From assembly GCA_030770535.1 (NCBI GenBank), contig JASVEC010000015.1, forward strand, positions 930,001 through 994,000: a stretch of DNA of 64,000 nt, in the 5' to 3' direction. Every line of letters starts with the position of its first letter. The first letter of the stretch is position 1. The stretch is from Batkoa obscura. Its lineage: Eukaryota > Entomophthoromycota > Entomophthoromycetes > Entomophthorales > Batkoaceae. A program made the translations under genes and the position numbers. Below the pieces are notes generated by a model. It was not told where the DNA came from. It ran no database searches and saw only the letters and a program-made list of their open reading frames with translations. Below, piece by piece: positions 46,301 to 59,197 of the stretch.

Positions 46301-49300
46301 TGTAATTTTTTATCTGGTGATAATAAAATTGCTTCTAACCAGCCAAATAAATTGGCTAAATTAAACGTATTTTTAGGTAAACTATTTCGAGTTGTACAAG
46401 AACTGATATTATTCTCAGACAATATTAAACTTGGATTACTAATAATACTTCCTTTACACAAAATAGCCATTAGATTCAATGCTGATATTTCTAAACTTTT
46501 TCTTAAATCTTCCATGGCCACTGTTTTAGCACCTCTTTGTATGACATCCGAATATTGTTCTAATACAGATTGCATCATTAATACTTCCCTTTCTCTAGTA
46601 GAATTACGAAATTGACCATGGCCACACCATTTTTCAGCTAATTGAAAAATATTCAATCTAGTTTCAAAACTCATTGAATAGTTACTATCCTTAATTAAAC
46701 TTAATTTAGTATATAGTTTTCTTCCTAATTCACAGAAATAAATTCTTAATTCTTGATGTTTCCAATCTAATTGAACTTCGGGTTGAGATAAATATTGAAA
46801 TACATCTTTTAAAAATTCTAAAATTTTATTAGCTAATTCATAATCTTGTAAATATTCTTCATCCTGTAATATATCAGCTGTAATAGCCAAACATTGAGTT
46901 AAACCTTCTCGAAACATATCTTGTTTTTTAATACTTTTAAAATCTTTAGCTAACATTCGTGCTTTAGTATCTTCTTGAACTAATCTCATAAATGGCTGTA
47001 AATCTTCAATAAATAATCGATAAATATTGTGATTGATATGACATAATGAGGTGACAATCATAGAACGTATCTTTTTATTTTCACATGATAGTAATACTAA
47101 TACTAATCGAAATAAATCTTTAGCTGAATTGATTCCTTCTGTTGATTTACTTTCTTTTTTACGATAAGATGGCTCAGGTTTTGAATCTAAAGATAAAGTA
47201 ATTGTTGAACAAATAAAAGATAAATATTGACCATAATGGGCTAATAATAAATCATCTGAAGTAGTAATAGTAGTAAATAATTCCATATCAATTATATCCA
47301 ATGAAGTAGAAGATTCATTACTTGTATTTCTTTCAGATAATTGACTTATAAATGGATGTAAATATTTTAATTTATAAGAGACCATATGACGACATAATAC
47401 AATTGAAACAGGCGAAATATCTAATAATAATTTACTTAATTTAGGTAATACAAAATTCCATAAAATTTGATGTTCTTTTTCTTCTCCTGTTGCTGCTTGA
47501 TATAATGTTTCAATACTTAAACTTTTAACTTTATTTAAAAACTTATTAGTAAATTTTTTTGATGTTAATGCTTCTGTAATCACTTTATCTGCTCTTGAAG
47601 ACATTAAAAAATTATAAATTAATTTATGATCTAATTCTAAATGTTCATTTCGTGGTTCTATTGTATTTTGAGTAAATTTTGAAAATTCTTTTTCAATTTT
47701 AGATATTAATTGTAATATTTCAAATGATCCTTTTCGACAAGATACAATTGGACTACATAAAAACAAAATACCTAAAGCTTCAATTTCTTCAATTAAATTC
47801 CAAACAGAAGAATTGTCCATTTCAATCTTATTATTATTTTGATTATTATTTTGATTATTATTTTGATTGTTTAAATATTCTAACCAACAATTTAACAACT
47901 TAACGAATATATTTAATAAATTAGGTCCATCTTGTTTCTCTTTTTTAGTATTATTATTATTATTAGTATAAATGGGAGCAATTAGTTCCGTAAATTGAAC
48001 ATGAATATTCTTTAAACTTCTAGAAAAACATCTTAATACTAATAAATAAGAATTTTGTAATTGACATAATCTTTTTAATGCTAGTCCAGCAGAGCTTGAG
48101 ATTTGTGGATCAATATGATATAATAATTTAATTATCCAGTCAATTACTTTAGTTATTGTATAATTAGATGGTATTAATAATGGAATAGAATCTAACCAAG
48201 CTGTTATTAAATCAAAATAACTTTGTTTATCTTTACTATATATAATATACATTGTACTCAATTCATTATAAGGGTGTTTTACCATATCATTTAGTGTTTC
48301 TTTTGATGTTGATAAAAAGCTATTGTTAATATTACTAATATTATTATTAATATTATTACTACTATTATTATTGTTACTATTATTACTATTACTACTATTA
48401 TTAATATTATTATTTATATTTATGTTATTATTGTCTATTAAATTTGGTGAATTTAAGTGTAATTTCAATTTATTTGATAAATATTTTTCTTCAGTTAATA
48501 ACATACTACCATAACTAATTTCCAATGCTGGTAATATTAATTGTAATTTATCTTCAAACAATTGTAATAAATTTAATATTTTAGTATTAAATTGAAAGTT
48601 AATATTGTAGTTATTACTCAATTTTGGTTTTTCATCTTCAATAATAATTTTAGTTGGATTATTAAAATTGAAGTCAATATTTTGAGGAAATGTTGGTACT
48701 TTAATTGAATTAATATGATCATCTACCAACAATAACAAAGCTCTCAAACAAAGTGTAAATCTATCTGGTAATAATGTATCCATAAAATTGATCATTAAAT
48801 GTTGATTATGATCTAATTGTAATAATAAATTATACCAATTTGTTAAAAAGTAATCCAAATCATATGAAGCTATATAATAAATTATATAATAATAATGTAA
48901 TGTTGTTGGTCCTTCATAAATTATTAATTGTCTTTTTGGGTTAACTGAAAATAATTGTCGAAAGATATTGTCTAATCTTTTTTGTGTGATTGTTGAATTT
49001 TCTACATATCGAAACAAATAAACCCACAGTATTCGACTTAAACATGCTAATCCATTTCGTGCATAATTCTTTTCCTAATAGTAATAGTGATAATAATAAT
49101 AGTTATTATTATTATTAATTTAATATTATTATTATATAACTATGATATTTTATTTTTACCTTAACTTTTTGACAACATAAATCAAAAAAAGAAATCCACT
49201 TATTTAAAAATAATTCTTTTTGAGATAAACCGATAACAGATGTCATCAAAGGTAATGAAATCTAAAAATTACAATTAAATATTATAACTCAACTTTAAAG

Positions 49301-50736
49301 AAATCTAAAGCTCACATCATAATTTCTAGTTTTTAACAACAATTTGGATGCTTTAGTATCTAATACTTCTACTGCTTTAACTAATATAGGAAAATTAACT
49401 TCTGCATCTACTAACTATTTAAATTAATGAATTAATAAATCAATTCAATCTAACTTTCTCTTTTTCTTAACTTACTTGAACAATGGGTAATAACATTTCT
49501 ACAAAAGCTTCAGCATAAGCTGATTTCAATCTAGTGTGAGAAGTTTTTCTAAAAAAAGTAGCAATCGATAATAAAAATTCACTCGTTTCTTCTAAGGCAT
49601 CATCCGGATAGATTTTTAATTTTAAATATTTCATAGTATAAATAGTCAATGTTAAATTATCTTCATCTAATATTGTGTCGCCTTGAGTTTCTGGTATTTG
49701 TTCTAATAATGCAATAAAACGATCACTTAAGGTGGAGAATCTAATTGAGGAAGACTTAATTAAGTAATAAATATGTTTATATATGTTACCTTAAACTGGA
49801 TAAAACTTTAATAAATTGACCTAATAATTTATATAATACTTGATGATTATTGGATTCCGCTATCATTTGACTAGAAACATATTTTATATTTAAAAAAAAG
49901 TTAAATAGACTAAATTAATCAGAACTTACGGCGTAAACGTTTTTAAAATAGAAAAAGCTAATTCTTCCAATGCATTACCCGCTTTATCTAAGCTACGTGT
50001 TTGCTTGATTTGTTTTAACATTTCAGTAAGACTCGTAGACTTAAATATTTCACTGTAAGCTATAATAAAATAAATTCAATATTAATTCCATTTACAAAAT
50101 TTTTTTAATTTACGTTGATCCTATCCATTAGTAAAGCTTGGGATCTAGATTGTCTACGAAGCTCTTTACTTTGAAAGAAATTATTAATAACCGGATAAAT
50201 ATAAAATGGTGATAATAAACTTACATTGACATTGCAGAACATTTAATATTTTGCCAAGTTAATATAGAATCCGTTAATAAACTTGGATTTTGTCTACTTA
50301 CAGAACCTAAAGAATATAAAATACTATCTAAGTTTTCATCTTTCCCTTTTCCGACTAAATCAGAGATACGAAAGCCTAGTTTCTAAATGGATGAAATTAA
50401 ATTAGTAAAAATCAATTATGTATTTAACTTTATCTTATTTTTTAGTATTCAAAATAAACTTACCAAGTCATGTGCCATAGCTAAATCAATTTTCTCTTCC
50501 GCTAACTTTGTAAATGAAGTAAATAAATTAAATGTAACAATTTCAGTAGAGTGAGTTAAATTGGCTTGTAATTCTAACTTTTTATCTTTGAGATGAAGTA
50601 ATGGATCTTTATTTAACTCATTCAAAGAGGATGTACTTGTTAAATGAGTATCTATTTTATTATCATCTATTTGGGTTGGGATCCATATTGAATTGGAATC
50701 CGCTTGTATTGAGTTTTCAATATCGTCAAGGTTCAT
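43321..50736 (-). CDS. TAO3: Tao3/Mor2/Furry cell-morphogenesis scaffold
   Basis: Furry-family proteins scaffold the NDR kinase-Mob module (RAM/MOR pathway) for polarised growth and cell separation. Exon 1 is 50736-50464; further exons include 50382-50225, 50168-50114 and 50059 onward. The final very long exon ends at 43321, giving about 2,300 residues, the usual size. The N-terminal region has SFTKLAEEKIDLA, the AYSEIFKSTSL segment and FSTLSDRFIALLEQ. HEAT-like repeats follow to the C terminus. Poly-Asn tracts interrupt the middle (for example near 48310-48430) and the C-terminal part. At the 50114/50059 junction, the phase is off by one base relative to the conserved protein. It is divergent with POL12. 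Confidence 0.92.
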
Positions 50737-50866
50737 GCTTTTTTTTAGATTAGTGAAGTAAAAGTTTTGGTTTTTTTAAAAATGAAATGAAATTCAAACT
50801 CAAATAATTTATTGATTTTTTATCTATTAAAATATTTTGTTCTTTTCAAAAAATTATTAGAAAATT
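50737..50866. promoter_or_regulatory. shared divergent promoter of TAO3 and POL12
   Basis: About 130 bp lies between the TAO3 start and the inferred POL12 start. It is AT-rich with a T7 tract near the TAO3 start. No specific element is assigned. Confidence 0.4.
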
Positions 50867-52416
50867 ATGTTGTAATATTAATAAATTAAATAGATTAAAT
50901 AAAACCCATTATTAACCCACATTTATTATCTGTAGTAAACCAAAAACGGAGCCTATAAAGAAAGAGATAATCGAACCGAATATTGATCTAACGCAGATAG
51001 ATGATAACTCAATATCTATAAAACAAGAGTTTGCAACCAAAAAAATCATAGCTAAATTACATGATGAGTTTGAATATATTGGTAACAATACAGAAGAAGT
51101 CCAATTGGAAGTTGAAGATATATTTAAAAAAGAAAATGAACATCGGTATATGAAAGCAAATATAACAGATTGGACTTTAAATTTAGAAGATAGAATCTAT
51201 GACTTAGGAGAGAAAATTATATTCGAACTAAAAAATGAGAATTCTGAAAAAGAAATCACATTCTCAGATCCAAGCTCGACTAGTCAGCAAGATATCTATT
51301 GTATTGGACGAATCTCTTATGATCAAACAGAAGATAGTCAAATAACTAAATTAGATAAAGATAACATTTATTTTGAAGCTTTGGTTAATAATAATAATTT
51401 TACCAAAGTATTATTGAATATTCAACAATTAAATCAATTTTCTTTTTTTCCTGGACAAATAATAGCTTTAAAAGGTAAAAATCCCTCGGGTAAAGAATTT
51501 ATCATTAATCAAGTAATACAACCACCAAATTTACCTAAAGATGAAATACAAAACAGTAAAGGTTCAACTACAGTGGTTGCTGCAGGTCCATTTACTTTGG
51601 ACAACAATTTAAAATTTGATCCTTTAAAAGATTTATTAAATTATATATCAAGTAATATTATCAATTGCCAAATATTAGTCTTGATTGGACCTTTTCTAGC
51701 GGATGATCATCCTAAAGTGATATCTAACCGATATCCAGGTTCAATACCTACCTTTACTACACAAATTAGCAATTTACTATCCCAATTTGTCCAATCAAAA
51801 TCTAATCCTAAAGTCATATTAATACCATCTACAAAAGATGTATTTCATCCATATACTATTTTCCCTCAACCAGGATTTAAAAAAGGAGTCAAATTACAAC
51901 TATTACATCCTAATATTTATACTGCTTCTAATCCAGCTTTTTTTAAACTTAATCAAGCTTCATTTTTAGCCCAATCAATTGATGTACTGTTAGCTATATC
52001 AATGACCGAATGTTCAGTGGGGCAAAAAAAGCCGCGTATGAGTTTGTTATCGGAACATTATTAAATCAATATCATTCTTTACCCATTTATCCTTATCCAG
52101 AAGAATTCGATGTGGATTTATCCAATCTTAACTCTATTACTTTAGATAGGAAACCGAATTTTTTATTACTTCCATCTAAGTTACATCCTTTTTGTAAGGT
52201 AAGCCTTAGTATTTATTTTTATATTATTTATTAACTCCAATGTAGATAATTTCAGACAAAGATACAATTGTTGTTAATCCTGGCACTTTATGCTCTGGAC
52301 AAAGTATGGGTACATTTGCTGTAATAAAAATTAATCCAGAAGATTTAGAAGGTATTGAAGAAGACCCAAGTCAAGAATTTTCAAATAGAACACAAGTTGA
52401 AATTATCAAATTATAA
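50867..52416 (+). CDS. POL12: DNA polymerase alpha subunit B (Pol12/POLA2)
   Basis: This is the regulatory B subunit of the primase-polymerase alpha complex. The inferred exons are 50867-50871 (ATGTT), 50936-52198 and 52246-52416, totalling about 479 residues. The N terminus is Lys/Glu-rich, then an OB-like region (YCIGRIS, FFPGQIIALKGKNPSG) and the inactive calcineurin-like phosphoesterase fold (VLIGPFLADDHPKV, FPQPGF, DTIVVNPGTLC). The protein is shorter than animal POLA2 because the N-terminal helical domain is missing or undetected. A frame break lies at an A7 run near 52023: the upstream frame carries MTECSV and the downstream frame continues AAYEFVIGTLLNQYHSLPIYP. A missing A would restore it. 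The five-base first exon is a hypothesis. Confidence 0.87.
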
Positions 52417-52485
52417 TTAAAAACAGTAATAAAAAAAATTATAAATTACAAACCCTAAAAAAATCTTGAATTTTATTTATTTAAT

Positions 52486-53932
52486 TTATTGCTTTTGTAA
52501 ATCGGCCGTTTTATAAATTTCCCCAATAATATTAAGTGCCATAGCTCTTAATCTTATTTCTTCTTTATTTTTTGGATCTTCACTCAATATTTTATCACAA
52601 ACTCGACGAATAACTCCTTGTACTTCAATACGAGAACCCATCCAAATAAGATCCAAGCCTTTTTGAGCAAATTCTTCTTCTAATTGTGATTTTTTAGCCA
52701 TATCAATACCCTCTTTATCCGCATTCATCAATAAATCACCAGTCCTTTGTAATTGTGCAGTGGATTTAATAGCGGATACAGTATCATTAAAAGTATTAAA
52801 TGCATCACCAAAATAATGACCAGTTTCTTTAAAATAACTAAATAACTTTGGAGTCTTCAGGGATTCAAGGTATCTTGTCGCTTTTTGTGAATAAATGGTA
52901 CCAACTGCTTTTAGTATTTCAGTACCAAAAGAAGCTACTTTTAAATCTTCCACTTCCAACTCGATTTGTTTACGAAATTCCATATCTCTTGTTTTAACAT
53001 CTCCTTCGATATAATTCCTTATCTTAGCCAATAATGTACCTGTTAGATATTCTATCCTTTCAACCATAGCTTCTTCTCTTGCTGAAGATTCTTCTTCATC
53101 TTTTTTCTTCTGTTCTTCTTTTGTTAACTTCTTTTCTTCAACGGTACCCTCCTCTTCTGGATTATTCATCATCTTTTTAAAGTCTTTGGCTAAATAAATT
53201 TCTCCAATAATATCGTAAAATGCTTCACCCCCAAAACTTTGTTTAAAGAACTCATCAGGATCCACTAAATAAAATATAAATAAAAAACTTTTAAAGATAG
53301 CCGTTTCTACTTACTAAATCCGCCTTCTGGTGTTACATTCTTATCTGGTCCAAACTCATTATATTTTTGACGTAATTTAGGGTCGGATAATGTTTGGTAA
53401 GCATCCGATATTTTTTTAAACTAAAAGAAATAAAAAATAAAATAAAAGCATTAATTTATATTCGATGAACAACGATAAGCCTACCATCTCTTCAGCCCCT
53501 TCTTCTTGATTTTTGTCCGGATGATATTTCATAGCTAAGACATAATAAGCTTTCTTTATCTCACCTCCACTTGCAGTAGCTGATACTCCTAAGATTTCAT
53601 AATATTCCATAGAAACTGGATTTTTATCTAAAAGTTTATCTATCAATACCAAATTAAAATCCCAACATCATAACCTTACCCGTTCCTCTACCCATCCTGG
53701 GTGAAGTTGTACCACTCTTACTTTTACTACTTTCTTTATTTTCTTTATTTTCTTTATTAAACCCTAATAAACCCGAGGTTGGTACTTCAAATACAGCATG
53801 ACAAGCATAACAGCCAATATTAAGAAATTGAGTCAATTCAGTAGGTGGTGAAAACTCTACTGCTAAATTACATGAGTTACATACCACAGTACAATATAAT
53901 GGTTTTCGGGACCAGATAACCGATTTGGCCAT
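52486..53932 (-). CDS. J-domain cochaperone with N-terminal zinc ribbon and DnaJ-X domain
   Basis: Four exons (53932-53680, 53639-53485, 53420-53315, 53264-52486) splice in phase to 430 residues. Joined by a 40-nt intron, the first encodes a CxxC...CxxC ribbon (CNSC and CYAC) plus a Ser/Lys linker. The second starts [22 protein letters not shown] and carries the J domain with its HPD tripeptide (YHPDKNQ). A DnaJ-X region follows ([25 protein letters not shown], then a Lys/Glu coiled coil). Fungal Caj1/Djp1-type proteins with this "GTD.NP....YY..LGV" linker are known and work with Hsp70 in the cytosol, including peroxisomal import in Djp1. Read separately, the two parts look like two genes; the intron unites them. 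Confidence 0.82.
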
Positions 53933-55456
53933 TTTATTTTAATTTTTAAAAAATAAGAAATTAAATTATTGAATTTTGTTGAAGACTTGGTTGGTGATGG
54001 TGAATTCATGTTTGAAAATTAAAATCAAGGGTTTTATTGGTGGGTCAAATTGATGGTCGGAAAGCTTGGAAACTGAAATTATGTGGTAATCAGTGAATTA
54101 AAAAAATTAGTTGTTAGATTTGAATAGAAAATGTTTAAGGCTGAACAGGTTATTGTATAGGAATGGAGAATGGGCTAAATGTTTAGTTAGAGTATTAATA
54201 GCCACATGTAATTAAGTTTTCAAAGCTTCACCTTGCATTAAGACCATCAAAATGTAAAAGCATTAATACTCGTTTATGCCAATCTATTCTTTGTTAAATA
54301 ATTAGAATAAAACTTGAAATTTATTTTAAGTTAAAATATATTTTTTGAGTTATATTTTAATATTTGAAATTCATTTCAGAATTGTTTATAAACTCAAAAA
54401 TAATATTAAATTGATGTTTTTTTCTAATATTATTACACAATAACATTAGAATAAAACATATTTTTGGTAATGATAAAGTTGTTGATTGAGTGGAGTTTAT
54501 ATGCTATCAAAATAAAATTAAAAGTAAAGTAAAGAATAGATGATATTAGTTTTAAACTTACAATTTAAAATTGACAGTTCAATTTTTCTAATGATCTTTA
54601 TCCTTGTGTGTTATTTAAATTAGGCGGTACTTTCAATATCAAAAACTTGTTTATTTTATTTATTTTTAAAAAGAGTATAATCTTTTTTACTAATATGTAA
54701 GTTATTCATTTTAGAATAAAATATAAATTCAAAGGCTTTCTAAATAAAATTTATTATTAAATAAGTAAAAAGAGTGATTAAATATTATATAAAGTGTACA
54801 AAACAAGCTACAGGATATACAATCTGTTACATTAAATTTAATTTAAACACTTTTAAATAAGGTGAAACTTGTTTATTTAGTTTGTAAATAATGGAAGGTG
54901 GAGTTTGAATAAAATTTTAAAATTTATTAATAGTAACAAACTATTTATAGAATGTGAATCAATAGATTAGAATATTCAGAACCCAAAGAATAATATTAGA
55001 AAAAGTAAACTAATTAATTAAATATTTATAATTAGCATTCAAACAATTTGAAATATTTATAATTGTTAAAATTTAATATAAACATAAATCTTTAATATTT
55101 AATATAGTACATGTTGCTGAATTTAATATTCAAAAAGCTGGAGATTTATCTAGATTTCGATCCAGTCTACAGCTCATTATTTCATTGGGGAAGAAAAGAT
55201 AGTTAATTTATTACAACAAAGAAATGGACTCTCATTGGTTCCAAAAAACGTTAAAATCACTTATATGGAAATTATTTAAAGTATGTTCCAATCAAACAAA
55301 TATAAACGAAGGCTAATTTTTTCCAAAAAGCTACTAAAAATAGGGGCTACAATAATTTTAAATGTCTTTTATTACTATTTTGAATGAAAATTAATAGAAA
55401 CCCATTTTAATTAATTATCTCACTTATTCTATCTCTACTACCTACTCCAATTTATA
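53933..55456. other. AT-rich intergenic region
   Basis: About 1.5 kb lies between two divergent genes. I see no gene. A short coding-like stretch near 55110-55200 has no recognisable family and no clear splice partners. Confidence 0.5.
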
Positions 55457-57946
55457 ATGGATAAACTAAATAAACCAAACCAAGATAAACATTTGACTTT
55501 TTTATCCATATCAAACTCAGAACCTACCTATTTATTTACAACGGAACAGTATAAAGCTTCTCCATCCACTTTAGATAATCGTAGTTTATCAAGTGATGAT
55601 AGTAAAATTATGCCAATAAGAAGTGTACCATCATCATCTAGTTTGGCTTCTACATTATCTGCATCAAGGTATTCAATGAATAATAAAAGTCTTAATAAAC
55701 GACATTCTATGTATCATTTTAAAGCTGCACCCGAAGAAAAGTTTCAAGGCATAATTAAAGATATCGAAAAATTAAGGCTGGATTTACCAAGGTTAAGTTT
55801 TGAAACAGATAGTGATAGTGATGTTCAATCTTTGCAAGATCAATCATTCACAGTAGATGACCTTACAGATGTAAGTTCAGTAGCAACTAGTGAAATTAGA
55901 AGGTCAACAGACTCTTTGACACCTTCGGAACATGAAATGTTAAAGAATGAAGTTAAAGCAGAGGCTAACTGCCAAAAAGCAATGAACAATGAAAAATCAT
56001 CAAGTTCTAGTAGCCTTAAGGGTAAATCAAGCCCACTTGTTACTTCTCCTCCTATAACAGCGTTACAACTTAATGGTCCACCTAATGTCAAACCTATTCC
56101 ACCTAACGAAATGCAGGATCCTAAAGAATACTTACATTATTTGGAAAATACATTTAATAGAAATCAACTTGGTTCTTTATTATCTAAAAAGTAAGTGGAA
56201 ATAAGAAAAATTAAGAGATCTATATTAATATTTTAATCAAATTTAGAGATGAATTTCATAGTAAAGTACTGGATACTTTTATGGAAGATTTAGATTTTAA
56301 AGATCAATCAATTGATATGGCCTTAAGGTAACTATAGATTATTTAAACTAACTATAGTTTATACTAATATATTGATTAGGAATTTATTAAGTATATTACA
56401 TTTACCTAAAGAAGCACAACAAATCGATCGAATTATTTCTGTATTTTCTAAAAGATATTATGAAGTCAATAAGGAATTATTTGCTTCTCCAGGTAATTTT
56501 GTTTTTGTTACTGGTCTATCTAATTTTACTTATTATTTTATAGATCTTGTATATACCTTATCATTCTCATTGCTATTGTTACATACCGATGCACATAATA
56601 AATTAGTGAAGCATAAAATGAGTAAAGAGGAGTACATTAAACAAACTAGACAATTAGATAATGGAAGTACTGTTCCTAGAGAAGTGTTGGAAGTAAAAAA
56701 ATTTTATAATATTTTTTTTATAAATTTATTTATCAATTAGATTCTTTATGATAATGTAACAAATGTCGAATTTTTTATTGATGATGATGATACTAGATCT
56801 GTTCGTTCGCTAAATATTTCTGGTAAAAGTGGGAAGCGTTCTTGGTTAAAGAAGATTCATGATTCAAATAAATTAAATTGGTCAAAAGGTTCTCAAGTAA
56901 TTGTCAATCAGGTAAGTATATTTTTAATAGCAATAAGAATAATTTAAATTAAATTAAATTAAAATTAGGTGCATGCAGCTGTAAAAGTAGCAAGCATATT
57001 GGGATCCATAGTGCCAGAAAGGTCACCATACACTTATCGTAGTTCCCAAAATGTATTTAGTGATGCTTTAATAAAAAATCCATTCAAAATTAAAGTTCGA
57101 GGTATTCAACCGCATTTCCAACATAAAGTAAAAGCAAGGCCAGTCTCCGGATTCTCAATACAATATTTGGATGAAAGTGCAGATATCTCCGAATTACAAT
57201 GTCTTAAAGAAGGTTTGTTATTACGTAAATCAGATTTAAATGAAGCTGGTCATAAAACTCATTTAAGATCATGGCGTGAATTTTGGGTGGTATTAGCTGG
57301 ATCTCAATTGGTACTATTTAAAGAAGTATCCACTATGCGTACACGTAGTGAACATTTAGATTCTACTTCACCTGCACCTCAACCTTATTCTATTACTTCT
57401 GTGGCTAACTCGATTGTTGTTTTGGATAGGGAATATACCAAACATCCTCATGTGTTCCGATTCGTTACAAGCGATGGAAGACAATACCTTTTTAGATGTG
57501 AATCGAAAGGTGATATGACTGAATGGATGACTAAAATTAATTTTACCGCTGCCTTTAAATCAGCCAATGTACTTCCACGTGGAGTATCAAGCAAAGCATT
57601 CAACATGTGGAAAAAATCCTTACCACAATTAGATTCATTTGACTTTGAAGATAACAATGATGAAGAGTTAAGAAGCAAAGTGATAAAAGAAAATGTAAGC
57701 TTACTTGATAAACAGATTCAAAATATCCAAGAGCGAATTGATGGGGATCTTTTATTATTGAAACAAATGGGAATTATGGTAGCCTTTACTAAATCTACTA
57801 AAGAAAGAGCTAAGGGAGCAGGCCATAATATTCAATTTCGACTTAAGTCTTATTATTTGGAACTTCAAAAAGCACAATGTTATAAAGAAATATTGGAAAG
57901 AGATTTATCACTTTCACCCTCTAATACCATGATTGATCGTGAATAA
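55457..57946 (+). CDS. Sec7-PH domain ARF guanine-nucleotide exchange factor
   Basis: This protein activates ARF-type GTPases in membrane traffic. Six exons (55457-56190, 56247-56327, 56380-56492, 56544-56692, 56741-56911, 56969-57946) splice in phase to 741 residues. The first ~230 residues are Ser-rich and disordered. The Sec7 domain (about 240-370) has the "[11 protein letters not shown]" glutamic-finger helix (family form LPGEAQ), [14 protein letters not shown] and [15 protein letters not shown] domain (about 480-610) follows with [32 protein letters not shown] and [13 protein letters not shown]-terminal coiled coil ends the protein. The Sec7-PH order resembles EFA6/Syt1-type GEFs acting on Arf6-like or Arf GTPases at the plasma membrane or Golgi; which one is unclear. 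Confidence 0.9.
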
Positions 57947-58147
57947 TAATCCGCTAATTTTACTTCTTTTAGTAGCTTTATAGCTTCATTCTATACTGTA
58001 ATTTATCTATAATCCACTTTTTTTATTAAATTAATTTTTCAATCAGTTATTTTTCTTTATTACTTTCACTATTATCATATAAAACAAAACAAAATAAAAT
58101 TTAATAAGGTTATAAAAGCTTTTAACAATAACAATAATTTTTTTATT

Positions 58148-58960
58148 TTATTCTGAACGTTCTTCTCCCATTTCACTATGTTCAACCTTCTTAAATCTAT
58201 TTTTGGCCTTTTCTTGAAACTCTTTGTTCATTTCAGTATATTGAAGACGGAATACGGTAGCTGAGGAATGGGTATGGAAACCAAAAATTTTAGGTTGATA
58301 TTGCTCAAAAGGCGATTTACGGGGTATAAAAGTAGGGTAAGATAAAAAGAAAAAGGGAGCGAAAGTGGTACCAAAGATAGCTCCATCTAGACTAGCATGT
58401 CTTGTTGACTTTGGCAAATATATATCTTCACATTTTGGACAATATAAACGTGCCCTAGATTCTCCAAAAGTATCACTTTGACCCATTGGTAAAACAAAAG
58501 TACCTCGACAAAGTACTCGTGGGCATCTTCCAAACTCACCACTACGGTATTTATCAGACTGAAGTTTATTAATTTCTTTGAATTTATTAGCATTATTATA
58601 GCTTACCATTTTCATTAAACCTCTAGCAGTTATTATGTATCTAGCATGAATTAAACCATATAGTTTAGCAGCTGCTTCTCCAACTGCTTCTCTAATTGAT
58701 TCCGAAACTGGTTCTATATAGAAATAAATATAAATATAAGCATTATAATTAAAAATAAGCATAAAAATTATACCAAATCTATCTGTAATAAGGTCTACAG
58801 CATGGGAAAAATAAGGAACAAGAGAAGACAAGCCAGTCAAATTAAATCTATCTAAGATAAAGTCTTCGTCTACTTCACATAAATAGTCGTTTCCTTTATT
58901 TTGAAGAAACCATTCTATCCAATACATGTTCATGTCTTCATCCGAGTTGTAGTCATTCAC
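58148..58960 (-). CDS. ckb1: casein kinase 2 regulatory (beta) subunit
   Basis: The beta subunit dimerises through a zinc finger and docks CK2 alpha. Exons 58960-58774 and 58713-58148 splice in phase; the intervening 60-nt intron is readable in frame but interrupts the protein. The motifs are WIEWFLQNKGNDYLCEVDEDF, ILDRFNLTGL, YGLIHARYI and the zinc finger cysteines CPRVLC and CPKC. PKSTRHASLDGAIFGTTF and GFHTHSSATVFRL follow. The first Met is uncertain: the ORF opens at GTG 58960 just after a CTCAG acceptor, so an upstream exon may supply the start; an internal ATG at 58933 is also reasonable. The acidic loop DLEPDEELED of animal CK2 beta is absent, replaced by a short DRFEPVSES. Confidence 0.95.
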   Translation of the reverse strand: MNDYNSDEDMNMYWIEWFLQNKGNDYLCEVDEDFILDRFNLTGLSSLVPYFSHAVDLITDRFGIIFMLIFNYNAYIYIYFYIEPVSESIREAVGEAAAKLYGLIHARYIITARGLMKMVSYNNANKFKEINKLQSDKYRSGEFGRCPRVLCRGTFVLPMGQSDTFGESRARLYCPKCEDIYLPKSTRHASLDGAIFGTTFAPFFFLSYPTFIPRKSPFEQYQPKIFGFHTHSSATVFRLQYTEMNKEFQEKAKNRFKKVEHSEMGEERSE

Positions 58961-59197
58961 TGAGCAAAAAAATTAGATAAATCAATAGGACAATAGATCT
59001 AGGTATCAATGAATTACTCTTGAATTATAATTAAATTATAAAAGTTCAATAGAATTTAAAATGAATAAAATTGTACTTCAAAATTTTTTAGTGAATTTAT
59101 TTTTTTCTGCTTCATTCTGAGGCCAAACTCTACAAATAGTTAAATTAAAATTACAAAATAAAAGTTATTATATATTATTTTAAATTAATAATAATAA

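Noticed and set aside
48323-48514. Leu/Ile-rich + strand ORF
   Set aside because: It is the reverse strand of a poly-Asn tract in TAO3; the composition explains it fully.
55090-55275. Possible orphan exon with readable protein (AEFNIQKAGDLSRF)
   Set aside because: It is short, without a start or splice partners I could defend, and matches no family I know.
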